A DNA stretch of 64,000 bases from an uncultured Pelagibacteraceae bacterium (GTDB lineage: Bacteria > Pseudomonadota > Alphaproteobacteria > Pelagibacterales > Pelagibacteraceae): the NCBI GenBank assembly GCA_902592275.1, contig CACJDW010000002.1, positions 124,001 to 188,000 on the forward strand. The letters run 5' to 3'. The notes beneath the pieces are model-generated. The model saw only the letters and a program-made list of their open reading frames with translations, ran no database searches and was not told where the DNA came from. The position numbers and the translations under genes were made by a program. Below, piece by piece: positions 18,228-27,798 of this stretch; position 1 is the first letter of the stretch, and each line of letters begins with the position of its first letter.

Positions 18228-18986
18228 CTATTTTTTTTGATATTTCGTTAGTTTTCCAACTAAACCAAAATAAATTTTACTCGGTAAAAAACTCAATAGT
18301 TTTAATGTAATTGTAAGTGATTTTGGAAAATGTATTTCAAATATATTTTTGTTAACTAAACCTTCATAAATTTGATCTGCAGCATACTCAGGAGTTTTTA
18401 AAAAAGGCATTTTAAAATCATTTTTATCTGTCATTGGTGTTTTAATAAACCCAGGAGACACTAAACAAACACGTACATTGTATCTTTTAAAATCAAAATA
18501 CAAACTTTCAGCTAAGTTATTTAATGCAGATTTAGATGGTCCATATCCAGTTGAATTAGGTAAACCTCTATATCCTGCAATTGACGAAACAATAGTAATT
18601 ATACCGTTTTTTTTATCTCTAAAGTATTGTTCAACTGCTTTGATGCTATTCACAGTTCCAAAAAAATTTACTTTAAAGACGTCTTCCATTTGTTCGACAT
18701 CTATATCTTTTTCTTTTTTGGGATCCCATGTTCCAGTTGAAAAAAAACAAATATCTATATTTTCATATTTGTTTTTAATTTCATTAAATACTTCTTTACA
18801 TTTTTCTTTATCTGTTACGTCTAAAGGAAAACCTGAAATATTTTCATAAGAATTTGAAAGCTCATTTAGTAATTCAGCTCTTCTTGCAGATATAGCAACA
18901 TTCCATCCTTTGCTTGCAAACTTAATTGCTAGAGCTTTTCCAATACCAGTACTACCGCCAGTAATCCAAATAGTTTTTTTACTCAT
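18228..18986 (-). CDS. short-chain dehydrogenase/reductase
   Basis: A 252-aa classical SDR. NAD(P)-binding TGGSTGIG at about residues 7-14, the SSIAGYRG serine (about 140), and the YGPSK tetrad (about 153-157) are intact. It is convergent with the DUF3833 gene (adjacent stop codons, no gap) and divergent from tspO. SDRs are often in the Cfa/FAD/DUF1365 cluster, so a step in lipid modification is plausible, but the substrate cannot be read from sequence. Confidence 0.85.
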   Translation of the reverse strand: MSKKTIWITGGSTGIGKALAIKFASKGWNVAISARRAELLNELSNSYENISGFPLDVTDKEKCKEVFNEIKNKYENIDICFFSTGTWDPKKEKDIDVEQMEDVFKVNFFGTVNSIKAVEQYFRDKKNGIITIVSSIAGYRGLPNSTGYGPSKSALNNLAESLYFDFKRYNVRVCLVSPGFIKTPMTDKNDFKMPFLKTPEYAADQIYEGLVNKNIFEIHFPKSLTITLKLLSFLPSKIYFGLVGKLTKYQKK

Positions 18987-18994
18987 TTTTTGTT

Positions 18995-19477
18995 ATGTAT
19001 ATATCTAGCATGTTTAAAAATAAATTTTTAACATTTATATTGTTTCTTGCTATTACATTCTCTGCTTCATTAATTGGCGGTTTAGCTACCGTTACATTTA
19101 AAGAGCCATGGTACTCATTACTAAATAAACCATCATTTAATCCACCGGATTGGATATTCGGACCTGTTTGGACCATCTTGTATACATTGATGACAGTTGC
19201 AATATGGCTTTATTGGCATACGAAAAATAGAGATATGAATACTGTTTATATTTATTTTATCCATTTAGTATTCAATACAACTTGGAGTGTAGTTTTTTTT
19301 GTTTTTCACAATATGGTTTTAGCTCTTTTAGTATTAATCATACTAATAGCATTGATAATCAATCTTATTTTAAGGTTTAAACGCGTCAAGATGTTGAGTG
19401 CCTACTTAATGATTCCATATTTACTTTGGTGTAGCTTTGCACTAATTCTGAATACAAGCTTAATTATGTTAAATTAG
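18995..19477 (+). CDS. tspO: TspO/MBR family membrane protein
   Basis: A 160-aa protein with five hydrophobic segments and the TspO hallmark NKPSFNPPDWIFGPVWTILY (about residues 43-62), which includes the porphyrin-binding loop; WSVVFF and the WCSFALILN-type last helix are also typical. TspO proteins bind tetrapyrroles and act in oxidative and light stress responses. Only 8 bases separate its start from the divergent SDR start; a start at the second Met (19010) is possible. Light or oxygen stress would suit the neighbouring lipid cluster. Confidence 0.88.
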   Translation: MYISSMFKNKFLTFILFLAITFSASLIGGLATVTFKEPWYSLLNKPSFNPPDWIFGPVWTILYTLMTVAIWLYWHTKNRDMNTVYIYFIHLVFNTTWSVVFFVFHNMVLALLVLIILIALIINLILRFKRVKMLSAYLMIPYLLWCSFALILNTSLIMLN

Positions 19478-19479
19478 AT

Positions 19480-20583
19480 ATGGATGACGTTGTAGTAATT
19501 GGTGGTGGAATTATAGGAGCGGCAACTGCTTATTTTTTATCCAAAGAAGGTAGAAAAGTAAAAGTTATTGAAAGAGACCCTACTTATAAAACAGCCTCAT
19601 TCCCATTATCTTTAGGTGGTTTTAGAAGACAATTTTTCCAAAAAGAAAATATTTTATTAGGAAAATTTGCAAGAGAATTTATTTTCCAAATACCAGAATT
19701 ATTAAAAACAGAAAAAAATCCTAATCCAACAGCTAGTATGGTAACCAATGGATATCTTTTAATGTTTGGTCCTGAACATGCTGAAGAACAATATAGAGCA
19801 TTAGAAAATCATAAAGAATGTGATGCAGGAACAAAAAATATTAAAGGGTCAGAATTATCAAAAGTTTTCCCTTATGTGAATAGTGAAGGAATAGAGACAG
19901 CAACTTATACAGATAATCAAAGTGAAGGATGGATTGATCCATTTATGTTTCATAGTGCTCTTAAAAGTAAAGCAATAGAGCTTGGAGCAGAATTTATTAA
20001 GGGTGAAGTAAAAAGTATTTCAGAAATAAATGCTAAAACAATCGTTTCTGCGGCTGGTTGTTGGACAAAGGAATTGTTAGAAGATATTCCTGTTGTTCCT
20101 CAAAAGCATACCGTGTTTAGAGTTAAATGCCCAACATATATAAAAGAGATGCCACTAAGTGGAGACTTAACAACGGGTGTTTATTGGAGACCAGAGGGTG
20201 GGGAATATTTAGCAGGATCACCTATTTCTGTATTTGATGCAGATGATTTGGAACCAGCTTGGAATGATTTTGAGGAATTAGTTTGGCCAGCTCTTGCTAA
20301 GAGAATACCAGCTTTTGAAGAACTCAAGTTAACTGGTGGATGGGCAGGTTACTATGATTGCAATAGATTAGATAATAATGCAGTTGTTGGTAAGCATCCA
20401 AAATATGACAATGTTTATATGGCTTCTGGATTTACAGGTCGGGGATTAATGCAGGCACCAGGTATCGGTAGAGCCTTAACTGAATTAATCACAACAGGGT
20501 CATACCAAACAATTGATATAAGTGATTTTGCAGTTGAGAGAGTTTTGGGTAAAACTGCCAGGCCAGAGCCCTACGTTCTATAA
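19480..20583 (+). CDS. FAD-dependent amine oxidoreductase (DAO family)
   Basis: A 367-aa protein of the D-amino-acid oxidase/sarcosine dehydrogenase superfamily. VVIGGGIIGAATAYFLSKEG (residues 4-23) binds FAD, SLGGFRRQFF (about 45-54) and the C-terminal GFTGRGLMQAPGIGRALTEL (about 325-344) are the usual DAO marks. Substrate is probably an N-methylated or secondary amino acid or amino acid. It starts two bases after tspO. Given the creatinase operon 10 kb away, sarcosine is one candidate substrate, but proline-like or hydroxy-acid substrates are equally open. Confidence 0.8.
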   Translation: MDDVVVIGGGIIGAATAYFLSKEGRKVKVIERDPTYKTASFPLSLGGFRRQFFQKENILLGKFAREFIFQIPELLKTEKNPNPTASMVTNGYLLMFGPEHAEEQYRALENHKECDAGTKNIKGSELSKVFPYVNSEGIETATYTDNQSEGWIDPFMFHSALKSKAIELGAEFIKGEVKSISEINAKTIVSAAGCWTKELLEDIPVVPQKHTVFRVKCPTYIKEMPLSGDLTTGVYWRPEGGEYLAGSPISVFDADDLEPAWNDFEELVWPALAKRIPAFEELKLTGGWAGYYDCNRLDNNAVVGKHPKYDNVYMASGFTGRGLMQAPGIGRALTELITTGSYQTIDISDFAVERVLGKTARPEPYVL

Positions 20584-20584
20584 A

Positions 20585-22030
20585 TTAAGTTCCACAAAAA
20601 GTTTGATATTTTTCGTTGCTCGATGGAGCAGGTGCTTGATATTCTTCAATATTATTTTGATTGTCGTAAGGATTTTTTAAAATAGCTAATAACTTTTTCA
20701 TTTTATCTAAACTTCCTTTGTCAGCTTCAGCTAAAGCTTCTTCTACTTTATGATTTCTAGGAATTACAATTGGATTATTTGATTTCATAAGTTTGTTTTG
20801 TTTTTCCTTAGTTGAATTATTTAACTCAGATCTTTTTTTCCATTCATTTTTCCAATTGATAAAATCATTATTTTTATAAATTTCATCAGAATTGATTTCC
20901 ATTAAATTACAAAAAGTATTTGTGTAATCAGCTTTATTTTTTTCCATCCAATTAAACAAATCATTAATTAATTTTTTATCATTTTGATCTTCACCAAATA
21001 GACCAAGTTTATCTCTCATCATATTTAACCATTTATCTTCATAAATATTTTGGAAATTATCTATTAAATCTGTTGCTAATTTAATTGCAGTATCTTCATT
21101 TTTATCAATTAGAGGAATTAAACATTCTGCAAATCTTGCTAAATTCCATTTTGTAATTGGTGGTTGGTTGGAAAAGGCATATCTTCCAAATTTATCGATT
21201 GAGCTAAATACAGTTTTTGGATCATAATGATCCATAAATGCACAAGGACCATAATCAATGGTTTCACCTGAAATTGCCATGTTATCAGTATTCATTACCC
21301 CATGAATAAATCCAACTCTCATCCAATTGATTACTAGCTGGCATTGTTTTTCCATTACAAGATTTAACAAGTCTAATGCTTTTGAATTTGATGTTTTAAT
21401 TTCTGGATAATGTCTGTTTATCGTGTAGTCGACTAAAGTATTTAAATTTTCAATGTTTTGAGTTGCAGCTATATATTGAAAAGTTCCAACTCTAAGATGA
21501 CTTGATGCAACTCTTGTTAATATAGCACCCTGTAAAAGATTTTCTCTTACAACTTTTTCTCCTGTTTTTACAACAGCAAGGCTTCTAGTAGTTGGAATAT
21601 TTAATGAATGTATCGCTTCACTGATAATGTATTCTCTAAGCATAGGTCCTAGTGCTGCTCTTCCATCACCACCTCTAGAAAAAGAAGTTCTTCCCGAACC
21701 TTTAAACTGAATGTCAAAACGATTATCATTGTTAACTAAATGCTCACCTAATAAAACTGCTCTACCATCTCCTAACATCGTAAAGTGTCCAAATTGATGG
21801 CCCGCATAAGCTTGCGCAATGGTATTAGTTTCTTCTGGTATAGAGTTTCCAGAAAATATTTCTGCTAATTTTTTTTTGTCTATTTTTGAAAAATCTAAAT
21901 TTAAAGTAGATGCTAGTTCCTCATTTAAAATTACTAATTCAGGGTCATGAACAGGAGTTGGTTTAATATTTTCTTTAAAAGTATTTGATAACTTTGAATA
22001 TGTATTATCAAAATGCCAACCAATGGTCAT
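20585..22030 (-). CDS. selO: SelO/YdiU family protein adenylyltransferase
   Basis: A 481-aa YdiU/SelO family protein. Motifs HQFGHFTMLGDGRAVLLGE (about residues 79-97), QFKGSGRTSFSRGGDGRAALGPM (about 108-130, key residues K110, S115, R118) and HGVMNTDNMAISGETIDYGPC (with the N and D of the active site) are intact. SelO is a pseudokinase-fold enzyme that transfers AMP to proteins and works in redox stress. The C-terminus ends in FCGT, close to the Cys motif of many members. Convergent with the DAO gene and followed upstream by formate dehydrogenase genes on the same strand with 5 bases between. Confidence 0.92.
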   Translation of the reverse strand: MTIGWHFDNTYSKLSNTFKENIKPTPVHDPELVILNEELASTLNLDFSKIDKKKLAEIFSGNSIPEETNTIAQAYAGHQFGHFTMLGDGRAVLLGEHLVNNDNRFDIQFKGSGRTSFSRGGDGRAALGPMLREYIISEAIHSLNIPTTRSLAVVKTGEKVVRENLLQGAILTRVASSHLRVGTFQYIAATQNIENLNTLVDYTINRHYPEIKTSNSKALDLLNLVMEKQCQLVINWMRVGFIHGVMNTDNMAISGETIDYGPCAFMDHYDPKTVFSSIDKFGRYAFSNQPPITKWNLARFAECLIPLIDKNEDTAIKLATDLIDNFQNIYEDKWLNMMRDKLGLFGEDQNDKKLINDLFNWMEKNKADYTNTFCNLMEINSDEIYKNNDFINWKNEWKKRSELNNSTKEKQNKLMKSNNPIVIPRNHKVEEALAEADKGSLDKMKKLLAILKNPYDNQNNIEEYQAPAPSSNEKYQTFCGT

Positions 22031-22035
22031 TTTAA

Positions 22036-24804
22036 TTAACTAACTTCAGCTTGATTTTCTTTTGCTTTAACTTCTGTTTTAAATTGATTAGAGATTTTTT
22101 GTACTTCAACAGAAGATACTTTGTATTCAGCACACATTGTTTCTTCATCTTTACCATGACCTGTAACCATATTAACCATATGCTCTGGGAAATGGAACGT
22201 AGTAAACACAATTCCTTCTTTAACTTTATCTGTAACCTCAACTTTAAGCGCAACCTCACCTCTACCTGAATAAAGTCTTCCAATATCACCAGTGTTTAAA
22301 TCTCTATGAGCCGCATCTTTAGGATGAATTAATAAAACATCTTCATCAACAATATTTATATTTTTTGTTCTTCTAGTCATTGTTGCTGCGTTGTAATGTT
22401 GTAAAACCCTACTTGTTGTTAAAATTAAAGGATAGTCTTTTTGATTAGCTTCTATTTCTGATGATTCTTTCCAATCAAAGTTTTTTAATCTGCCTTTACC
22501 TAATTTAAATGTTTCTGTATGTAAAATTTTTGTATCAGTTCCATCTTCTTGAACTGGCCATTGTAATCCAAATTTTCCAAGTCTCTCTCTAGTAACACCC
22601 TTAAAGAAAGGAACGATATCAGCAATTTCTGCTAGAACTTGATCTGCATCATAAGTTGGCTGATCAAATCCTAATTTCTGCATCATCTCAGTTACAATTA
22701 ATCCATCAGGTTTAGTACCTGGTAGAGGAGGTACAGCTCTGTTAACTCTTTGAATTCTTCGCTCAGTGTTTGTAAAAGTTCCATCTTTTTCTAAGAAAGT
22801 AGTACCTGGCAGAACAACAGTTGCTAATTTTGCTGTTTCACTCATAAATATTTCTTGAACAACTAAAAGTTCTAAAGAATTCATAGCTTCAATTACATGA
22901 GCACTATTAGGATCTGTTTGAACAATATCTTCTCCAATGATCCATAAACCTTTTAATTCCTTGTTTATTGCAGCTTCAAACATCTGAGGAATTTTTAATC
23001 CTGGCTTAGTTGGATGAGTTACTCCATATTTTTCTGTGTAGAATTCTTGATGTTTTTCATCAGCTACAGGAAAATATCCAGCACCTTGGTGTGGTTGACA
23101 ACCCATATCTGCTGCACCTTGAACATTGTTTTGACCTCTTAAAGGATTAACCCCGACACCTTTTCGTCCAATGTTTCCAGTAATCATTGCTAGATCTGCA
23201 ATTAACATTACAGTTTTAGATCCTTGTTCGTGTTCAGTAACTCCTAAACCATGGAACTCCATTGAATTTCTTGCAGTAGCATATGCTATTGCTGCTTCTT
23301 TAACTAATTGTTTATCTACACCAGCTACTTTTGCTAATTGATCAACATCTTGTCTTTCAATTTCTTTTAAGAAATTATCAAAACCTTCAGTTCTATCTCT
23401 AACAAAATCTGCATTATAAAGTTTTGATTTGATAATAAAGTGCAACATCATATTTAGAACTGCAACATTAGTTCCTGGTCTTAGTTTAATATGATAATCA
23501 GCAAGTTTCGCAAGTTCAGTTGTAACTGGATCAAGTACAATTAATTTTTTACCTTTCATAACTTGTTGTTTTATTTTTGCACCTGTTACAGGATGAGCAT
23601 TTGTTGGATTAGCTCCAATTACCAAAAATAAATCAGCATGATAAATATCTTCTGTGGAGTTAGTTGCTGCCCCAGTCCCAAAAGTTTGTTGCATTCCCCA
23701 AGCTGTTGGTGAATGACAAATTCTTGCACAACAATCTACACTGTTAGTTCCCACAGCAGCTCTAATCATTTTTTGAAAAACATAATTTTCTTCATTCGTA
23801 CATCTTGCAGAAGAAATTCCAGCAAAGGCATCTGGACCATTATCTTTTGTAATTCTGTTCATTTCTTTTTTAATAAAATCATAAGCTTCATCCCACGAAG
23901 CTTCTTCAAACTTTCCATTTCTTTTAATTAAAGGTGTTTTTAATCTGTCTGGATGATCATAAAAACTAAATGCATATCTTCCTTTAATACATGTATGACC
24001 TGCATTTACCTCTGTTTGTTTTGGAGTATCTATTGCAACAACTTTATCATCTTTTATTGATGCTTCTAAATTACATCCAACACCACAGTATGAACAAGTT
24101 GTTCTAACTTTTTTATCTACAGCTGCAGATTTAGATTGAAATACATCTGAGATAGCATCTGTTGGACATGTATGCGCACATGCTCCACAAGATACACATG
24201 AACTATCTCCAAACATCATATCATTGTCAGTTGTTATTCTAGACTCAAAACCTCGTCCGCTCATTGTTAGCACAAACGAACCTTGAATTTCATCACAAGC
24301 CCTGACACATCTTCCACAATTAATACAATTGTCTAAGTTCATTCTCATGTAATCATGAGAAGTATCTCTTGGAATTCCTTTATGTTGCTTAGGACTATTA
24401 TATCTGTGATCAGCAACCCCTAGGTCGTTTGCTACTGTTTGTAATTCACAATTATTATTTACCTCACAAGTATCACATTCCATTGGATGATCAGTTAAAA
24501 CTAATTCAACAATATTTTTTCTTAGACTTGTTAAAGCTTCATTCGAAGTAAAGATATGTTGGTTTTCAGCAACTGGAGTATGACAAGATGCAACCACTCT
24601 TGTTGGACCATCTTTTTCTAAAGCAACTTCCACAGAACAAACTCTGCAAGCGCCATAAGGAGCTAGGTTTGGATCATCACATAAAGTAGGTACTTTTTTT
24701 TCACCTACATAGCTTTTTACAAATTTTAAAATAGACGTGTGTTTAGGACCAATTTCGTATGGTTTTCCATCAATATAAGCAATTTTTCTTTTTTCTGAGC
24801 TCAT
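22036..24804 (-). CDS. fdsA: NAD-dependent formate dehydrogenase alpha subunit
   Basis: A 922-aa molybdenum bis-MGD enzyme. Order: N-terminal [2Fe-2S] domain (GACRVC, about residues 50-55), a NuoG-like CxxC..C region (CDTCEVNNNC), two [4Fe-4S] ferredoxin motifs (CINCGRCVRAC and CVSCGACAHTC), the catalytic-domain [4Fe-4S] site CSYCGVGC (about 238-245), then the Mo ligand Cys in VDCCARICHSP (about 363-373). The metal ligand is Cys, not selenocysteine. C-terminal molybdopterin-dinucleotide-binding domain is present. Oxidises formate to CO2 with NAD+ via the fdsB subunit. ATG overlaps the stop of fdsB by one base. Confidence 0.94.
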   Translation of the reverse strand: MSSEKRKIAYIDGKPYEIGPKHTSILKFVKSYVGEKKVPTLCDDPNLAPYGACRVCSVEVALEKDGPTRVVASCHTPVAENQHIFTSNEALTSLRKNIVELVLTDHPMECDTCEVNNNCELQTVANDLGVADHRYNSPKQHKGIPRDTSHDYMRMNLDNCINCGRCVRACDEIQGSFVLTMSGRGFESRITTDNDMMFGDSSCVSCGACAHTCPTDAISDVFQSKSAAVDKKVRTTCSYCGVGCNLEASIKDDKVVAIDTPKQTEVNAGHTCIKGRYAFSFYDHPDRLKTPLIKRNGKFEEASWDEAYDFIKKEMNRITKDNGPDAFAGISSARCTNEENYVFQKMIRAAVGTNSVDCCARICHSPTAWGMQQTFGTGAATNSTEDIYHADLFLVIGANPTNAHPVTGAKIKQQVMKGKKLIVLDPVTTELAKLADYHIKLRPGTNVAVLNMMLHFIIKSKLYNADFVRDRTEGFDNFLKEIERQDVDQLAKVAGVDKQLVKEAAIAYATARNSMEFHGLGVTEHEQGSKTVMLIADLAMITGNIGRKGVGVNPLRGQNNVQGAADMGCQPHQGAGYFPVADEKHQEFYTEKYGVTHPTKPGLKIPQMFEAAINKELKGLWIIGEDIVQTDPNSAHVIEAMNSLELLVVQEIFMSETAKLATVVLPGTTFLEKDGTFTNTERRIQRVNRAVPPLPGTKPDGLIVTEMMQKLGFDQPTYDADQVLAEIADIVPFFKGVTRERLGKFGLQWPVQEDGTDTKILHTETFKLGKGRLKNFDWKESSEIEANQKDYPLILTTSRVLQHYNAATMTRRTKNINIVDEDVLLIHPKDAAHRDLNTGDIGRLYSGRGEVALKVEVTDKVKEGIVFTTFHFPEHMVNMVTGHGKDEETMCAEYKVSSVEVQKISNQFKTEVKAKENQAEVS

Positions 24805-26459
24805 TAATTATCTTTCACCATATCATTTTTCATTTCATCACCAAAGTATTTTAGAATGTTCTGAATTGGAGTTGGGATTGCTCCACAAAGAGCACATAGG
24901 CATCCTTTTTGCATGGTAACCAACAATTCTTCTAGTAATTTTAAAGGAATTTTAGCTGTTTTCTTCTTAGCTTGATCAAACATTTCCTTACCCCTGTAAG
25001 ATCCAAGTCTTCCTGGGAAACATTTCCCACATGATTCTTCTGCTGAGAATTCAAACAAGTGATGAATATATTCAGCCATTGGAAAATCTTTTGGAATACT
25101 AACTACACTTGCGTGACCTAACATAAAACCTTTTGCAGTGAACTCTTGAAAATCTAAATTTAAATTTTCTATTTCACTTAAAGGAACAACACCACCTAAT
25201 GGACCTCCTATTTGAAATGCTTTAACAGGTTCTTTGTATCCACCACCAATTTCATTAAATATTTTTTTCATTGGCGTACCCATATCAATTTCATAAACAC
25301 CTGGGTTGTTAAAGAAACTATCTAAGCAAACTAATTTTGTTCCAGCTGATTTTTTATTTCCAACCGAAGAAAATTTTTCTGATCCATTTAATAAAATTCC
25401 AGTTGCAGCAGCCAATGTTTCAACATTATTAACCACAGTTGGTTTTTTATATAACCCTTCGGTAACAGGGAAGGGAGGTCTAACATCAACTTCTGCTCTT
25501 CTTCCTTCAATAGATGCAATCAAAGCTGTTTCTTCTCCACAAATATAAGCACCTTGACCAATACAAATTCCAAGATCAAAAGAAAAATCAGTTCCTAAAA
25601 TATTTTCACCTAGTAAATTTAATTTTTTAAGTTCATTGATACAGCCATTAATTGCTTCAATAGATTTAGGATATTCACCTCTAATGTATAAAACTCCTTC
25701 ATTACTTCCTATCACATAACCACAAATTACCATTCCAAAAATAACTTTTAAAGGTTGGTCCTCTAACAAGTATCTGTCTGAGAAAGCTCCAGAGTCACCC
25801 TCATCTGCATTACAGATAACATATTTTTTATCTCCTTTAGCTTTACTACAGAAATCCCATTTCATTCCTGTTGGAAAACCTGCACCACCTCTTCCTGTTA
25901 AATTTGAATCTAATAATGATTTTACTATTTCTTTTTTATCAGTTTTTAAAAATTTACTTAATTGATCTTTGAATTGGTCTGTTGATGATAATTTGTCATC
26001 CATTAAAAAACTTGTTGTTGCATAACTCTTAGAGAAAAATTTTTCTTGCTTAATTTCCTCACCTTTAATTATTTGGTCAATTTTTTCTATATCTTTGCCA
26101 GCATAATTTTCTCCATCATAATGGAAAGCATGATTTTCATAACAATGACCTAAGCAGAACATTTCTCCAACTTTGTCATCACCTAGTTTTTCTTTTAATT
26201 TATCTTTTAATTTGTCTTGAGTACCTGCGCACATGCATGCACTACCGTTACAAACAAAAGCTTTCTTTTCTCTATGAGAGGGTCTTAAAAACTCATAAAA
26301 GGATTCTGCACCATGAAGAGTTGAAACACCTAGGTTATGTTTTTTGGCAATTTCTTTAATATCTTGTGGATTATCGCTTAAGGTATTTTCTGAGATTTGC
26401 TTAAATAGGTTGTCTTTTAAGCCTATTCTGCCTGATAAATTACTTATATTTTTTGACAC
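24804..26459 (-). CDS. fdsB: formate dehydrogenase beta subunit, fused NuoE/NuoF type
   Basis: A 551-aa diaphorase subunit made of two parts. The first about 140 residues form a thioredoxin-like [2Fe-2S] domain (CNGSACMCAG and FCLGHCYENHAF, the FdsG/NuoE type). The rest is a NuoF-type domain: GRGGAGFPTGMKW (FMN), ADEGDSGAFSDRYLLE and the [4Fe-4S] motif ESCGKCFPGR with CLCALCG. It passes electrons from FdsA to NAD+. No separate fdsG gene is present, consistent with the fusion. It is followed by fdsA and preceded by fdhD 18 bases upstream. Confidence 0.93.
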   Translation of the reverse strand: MSKNISNLSGRIGLKDNLFKQISENTLSDNPQDIKEIAKKHNLGVSTLHGAESFYEFLRPSHREKKAFVCNGSACMCAGTQDKLKDKLKEKLGDDKVGEMFCLGHCYENHAFHYDGENYAGKDIEKIDQIIKGEEIKQEKFFSKSYATTSFLMDDKLSSTDQFKDQLSKFLKTDKKEIVKSLLDSNLTGRGGAGFPTGMKWDFCSKAKGDKKYVICNADEGDSGAFSDRYLLEDQPLKVIFGMVICGYVIGSNEGVLYIRGEYPKSIEAINGCINELKKLNLLGENILGTDFSFDLGICIGQGAYICGEETALIASIEGRRAEVDVRPPFPVTEGLYKKPTVVNNVETLAAATGILLNGSEKFSSVGNKKSAGTKLVCLDSFFNNPGVYEIDMGTPMKKIFNEIGGGYKEPVKAFQIGGPLGGVVPLSEIENLNLDFQEFTAKGFMLGHASVVSIPKDFPMAEYIHHLFEFSAEESCGKCFPGRLGSYRGKEMFDQAKKKTAKIPLKLLEELLVTMQKGCLCALCGAIPTPIQNILKYFGDEMKNDMVKDN

Positions 26460-26477
26460 AAATACCCTTTTATTAAT

Positions 26478-27317
26478 TTAGCCCACAATAACTTTTTTGT
26501 TATTTGTGTAAATATTAAAACTGTCCCTCTTTACGAAACCAACAAGGGTAATGTCAAATTTATTCGCTAAATCGATAGCTAGACTAGTTGGCGCACCAAC
26601 TCCTATCATTATACCTATATCCGTCATCAAGACCTTTTGAACCAATTCAAAATTTAGTCTGCCTGAGCATGTTATAAATTGGTTTTTTGGATCAATTTGA
26701 TTGTTCTTTAATGCACAACCAATAAGTTTATCTAGAGCATTGTGTCTTCCCACATCCTCTCTGACAGCAACTAATTCTCCATTGCTATTAAAAAGACCAC
26801 TTGCATGAATTCCACCTGTTTTACTGAATTCTGATTGGCCTTCTCTCAATATATCTGGTGATTTAACAATTACCTCTTTTTTGATTTTGGGTTCTGATGA
26901 ATTTGTTTTATTTTTTTTAATTATTTCTAGAGCATCAAGTGAAGATTTTCCACATACACCACACGATGAATTAGTTAAAAAATCTCTTTTTATTTTTGAA
27001 ATATTCACATTTTCAGAATTATTTAAAGTTGCTAATATTTTATTTTGAATATTGTATTGACCAACTTTATCTCCATAACCTTCTATTGAGTCAATATCAC
27101 CAATATTTGTTATAATTTGTTCATTATATAAAAATCCTCTTACAAGATCCTCATCATCACCTGGAGTTCTCATTGTTATAGATAAACTTTGATTTATCCA
27201 TTTATCAGTTTTTTTATACTTTAATGAAATCTCCAATGGTTCTTCAATTGAGATTAAATCATCTATATTTTCAAACTTGTTAGATGAATATTTTAAAACT
27301 TTGTATTTGGAATTCAT
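26478..27317 (-). CDS. fdhD: formate dehydrogenase accessory sulfurtransferase FdhD
   Basis: A 279-aa FdhD protein. RTPGDDEDLVRGFLYNE (about residues 49-65), the sulfur-carrying CxxC in SSCGVCGKSSLDAL (about 117-130), GGIHASGLF and AVREDVGRHNALDKL (about 184-198) are hallmarks. FdhD passes sulfur from a cysteine desulfurase to the Mo cofactor to activate formate dehydrogenase, which matches the next two genes on the strand. Confidence 0.95.
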   Translation of the reverse strand: MNSKYKVLKYSSNKFENIDDLISIEEPLEISLKYKKTDKWINQSLSITMRTPGDDEDLVRGFLYNEQIITNIGDIDSIEGYGDKVGQYNIQNKILATLNNSENVNISKIKRDFLTNSSCGVCGKSSLDALEIIKKNKTNSSEPKIKKEVIVKSPDILREGQSEFSKTGGIHASGLFNSNGELVAVREDVGRHNALDKLIGCALKNNQIDPKNQFITCSGRLNFELVQKVLMTDIGIMIGVGAPTSLAIDLANKFDITLVGFVKRDSFNIYTNNKKVIVG

Positions 27318-27321
27318 AAAA

Positions 27322-27798
27322 TTATTTTAATGGATAGTTTTTTTTTAATAAATATTTGTTAATTATAATTGCTAATAACAATATAATTATACAACCAAAA
27401 ATTATTGGATTAATTAAATAATCATAAGAGGCACTCCCAATAATAACTATAATTGGATTTCCACCAGCAGGTGGGTGGACAATATTAAATAAAATCATAA
27501 AAAAAACTCCTGCCCCAACAGCAATTGCAATACTGATATAAATAGGTAACGGAATATAGTTTACAAAAATTACTCCTACTAAAGCGGTTACCAAATGTCC
27601 AAAAAAAACATTCTTTGGTTGTGCAAATGGGCTTTCGGGAAAACCGAATAGTAAAACCATTGAGGAACCGAATGAAGCTGCAATAAAATATCCTAGTGTA
27701 CTTTTATAAGTAAGGACTGTTAGCACACCAATTGTGAATGCAGAAAAAAAACCTGCAATTAATGCTTTTTGCAATAATGGCTTTGTAATTTTGATCAT
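27322..27798 (-). CDS. HPP-family membrane protein
   Basis: A 158-aa protein with four to five hydrophobic segments and the family signature NIVHPPAGGNPIIV (about residues 105-118), which contains the HPP triplet, and FGFPESPFAQPKNVFFGH (about 50-67). HPP-family proteins have been linked to nitrite transport in photosynthetic organisms. It lies in the formate dehydrogenase operon, four bases before fdhD and directly after the IscU-like gene. Its role here, for example moving a small anion such as formate or nitrite, is inference. Confidence 0.85.
   Translation of the reverse strand: MIKITKPLLQKALIAGFFSAFTIGVLTVLTYKSTLGYFIAASFGSSMVLLFGFPESPFAQPKNVFFGHLVTALVGVIFVNYIPLPIYISIAIAVGAGVFFMILFNIVHPPAGGNPIIVIIGSASYDYLINPIIFGCIIILLLAIIINKYLLKKNYPLK

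Noticed and set aside
22032-22289. 85-codon frame inside the end of fdsA
   Set aside because: Low-complexity Leu/Lys shadow of the fdsA reading frame on the same strand.
22036-24804. Selenocysteine-type formate dehydrogenase
   Set aside because: The metal-ligand position is encoded as Cys in VDCCAR and there is no in-frame TGA.
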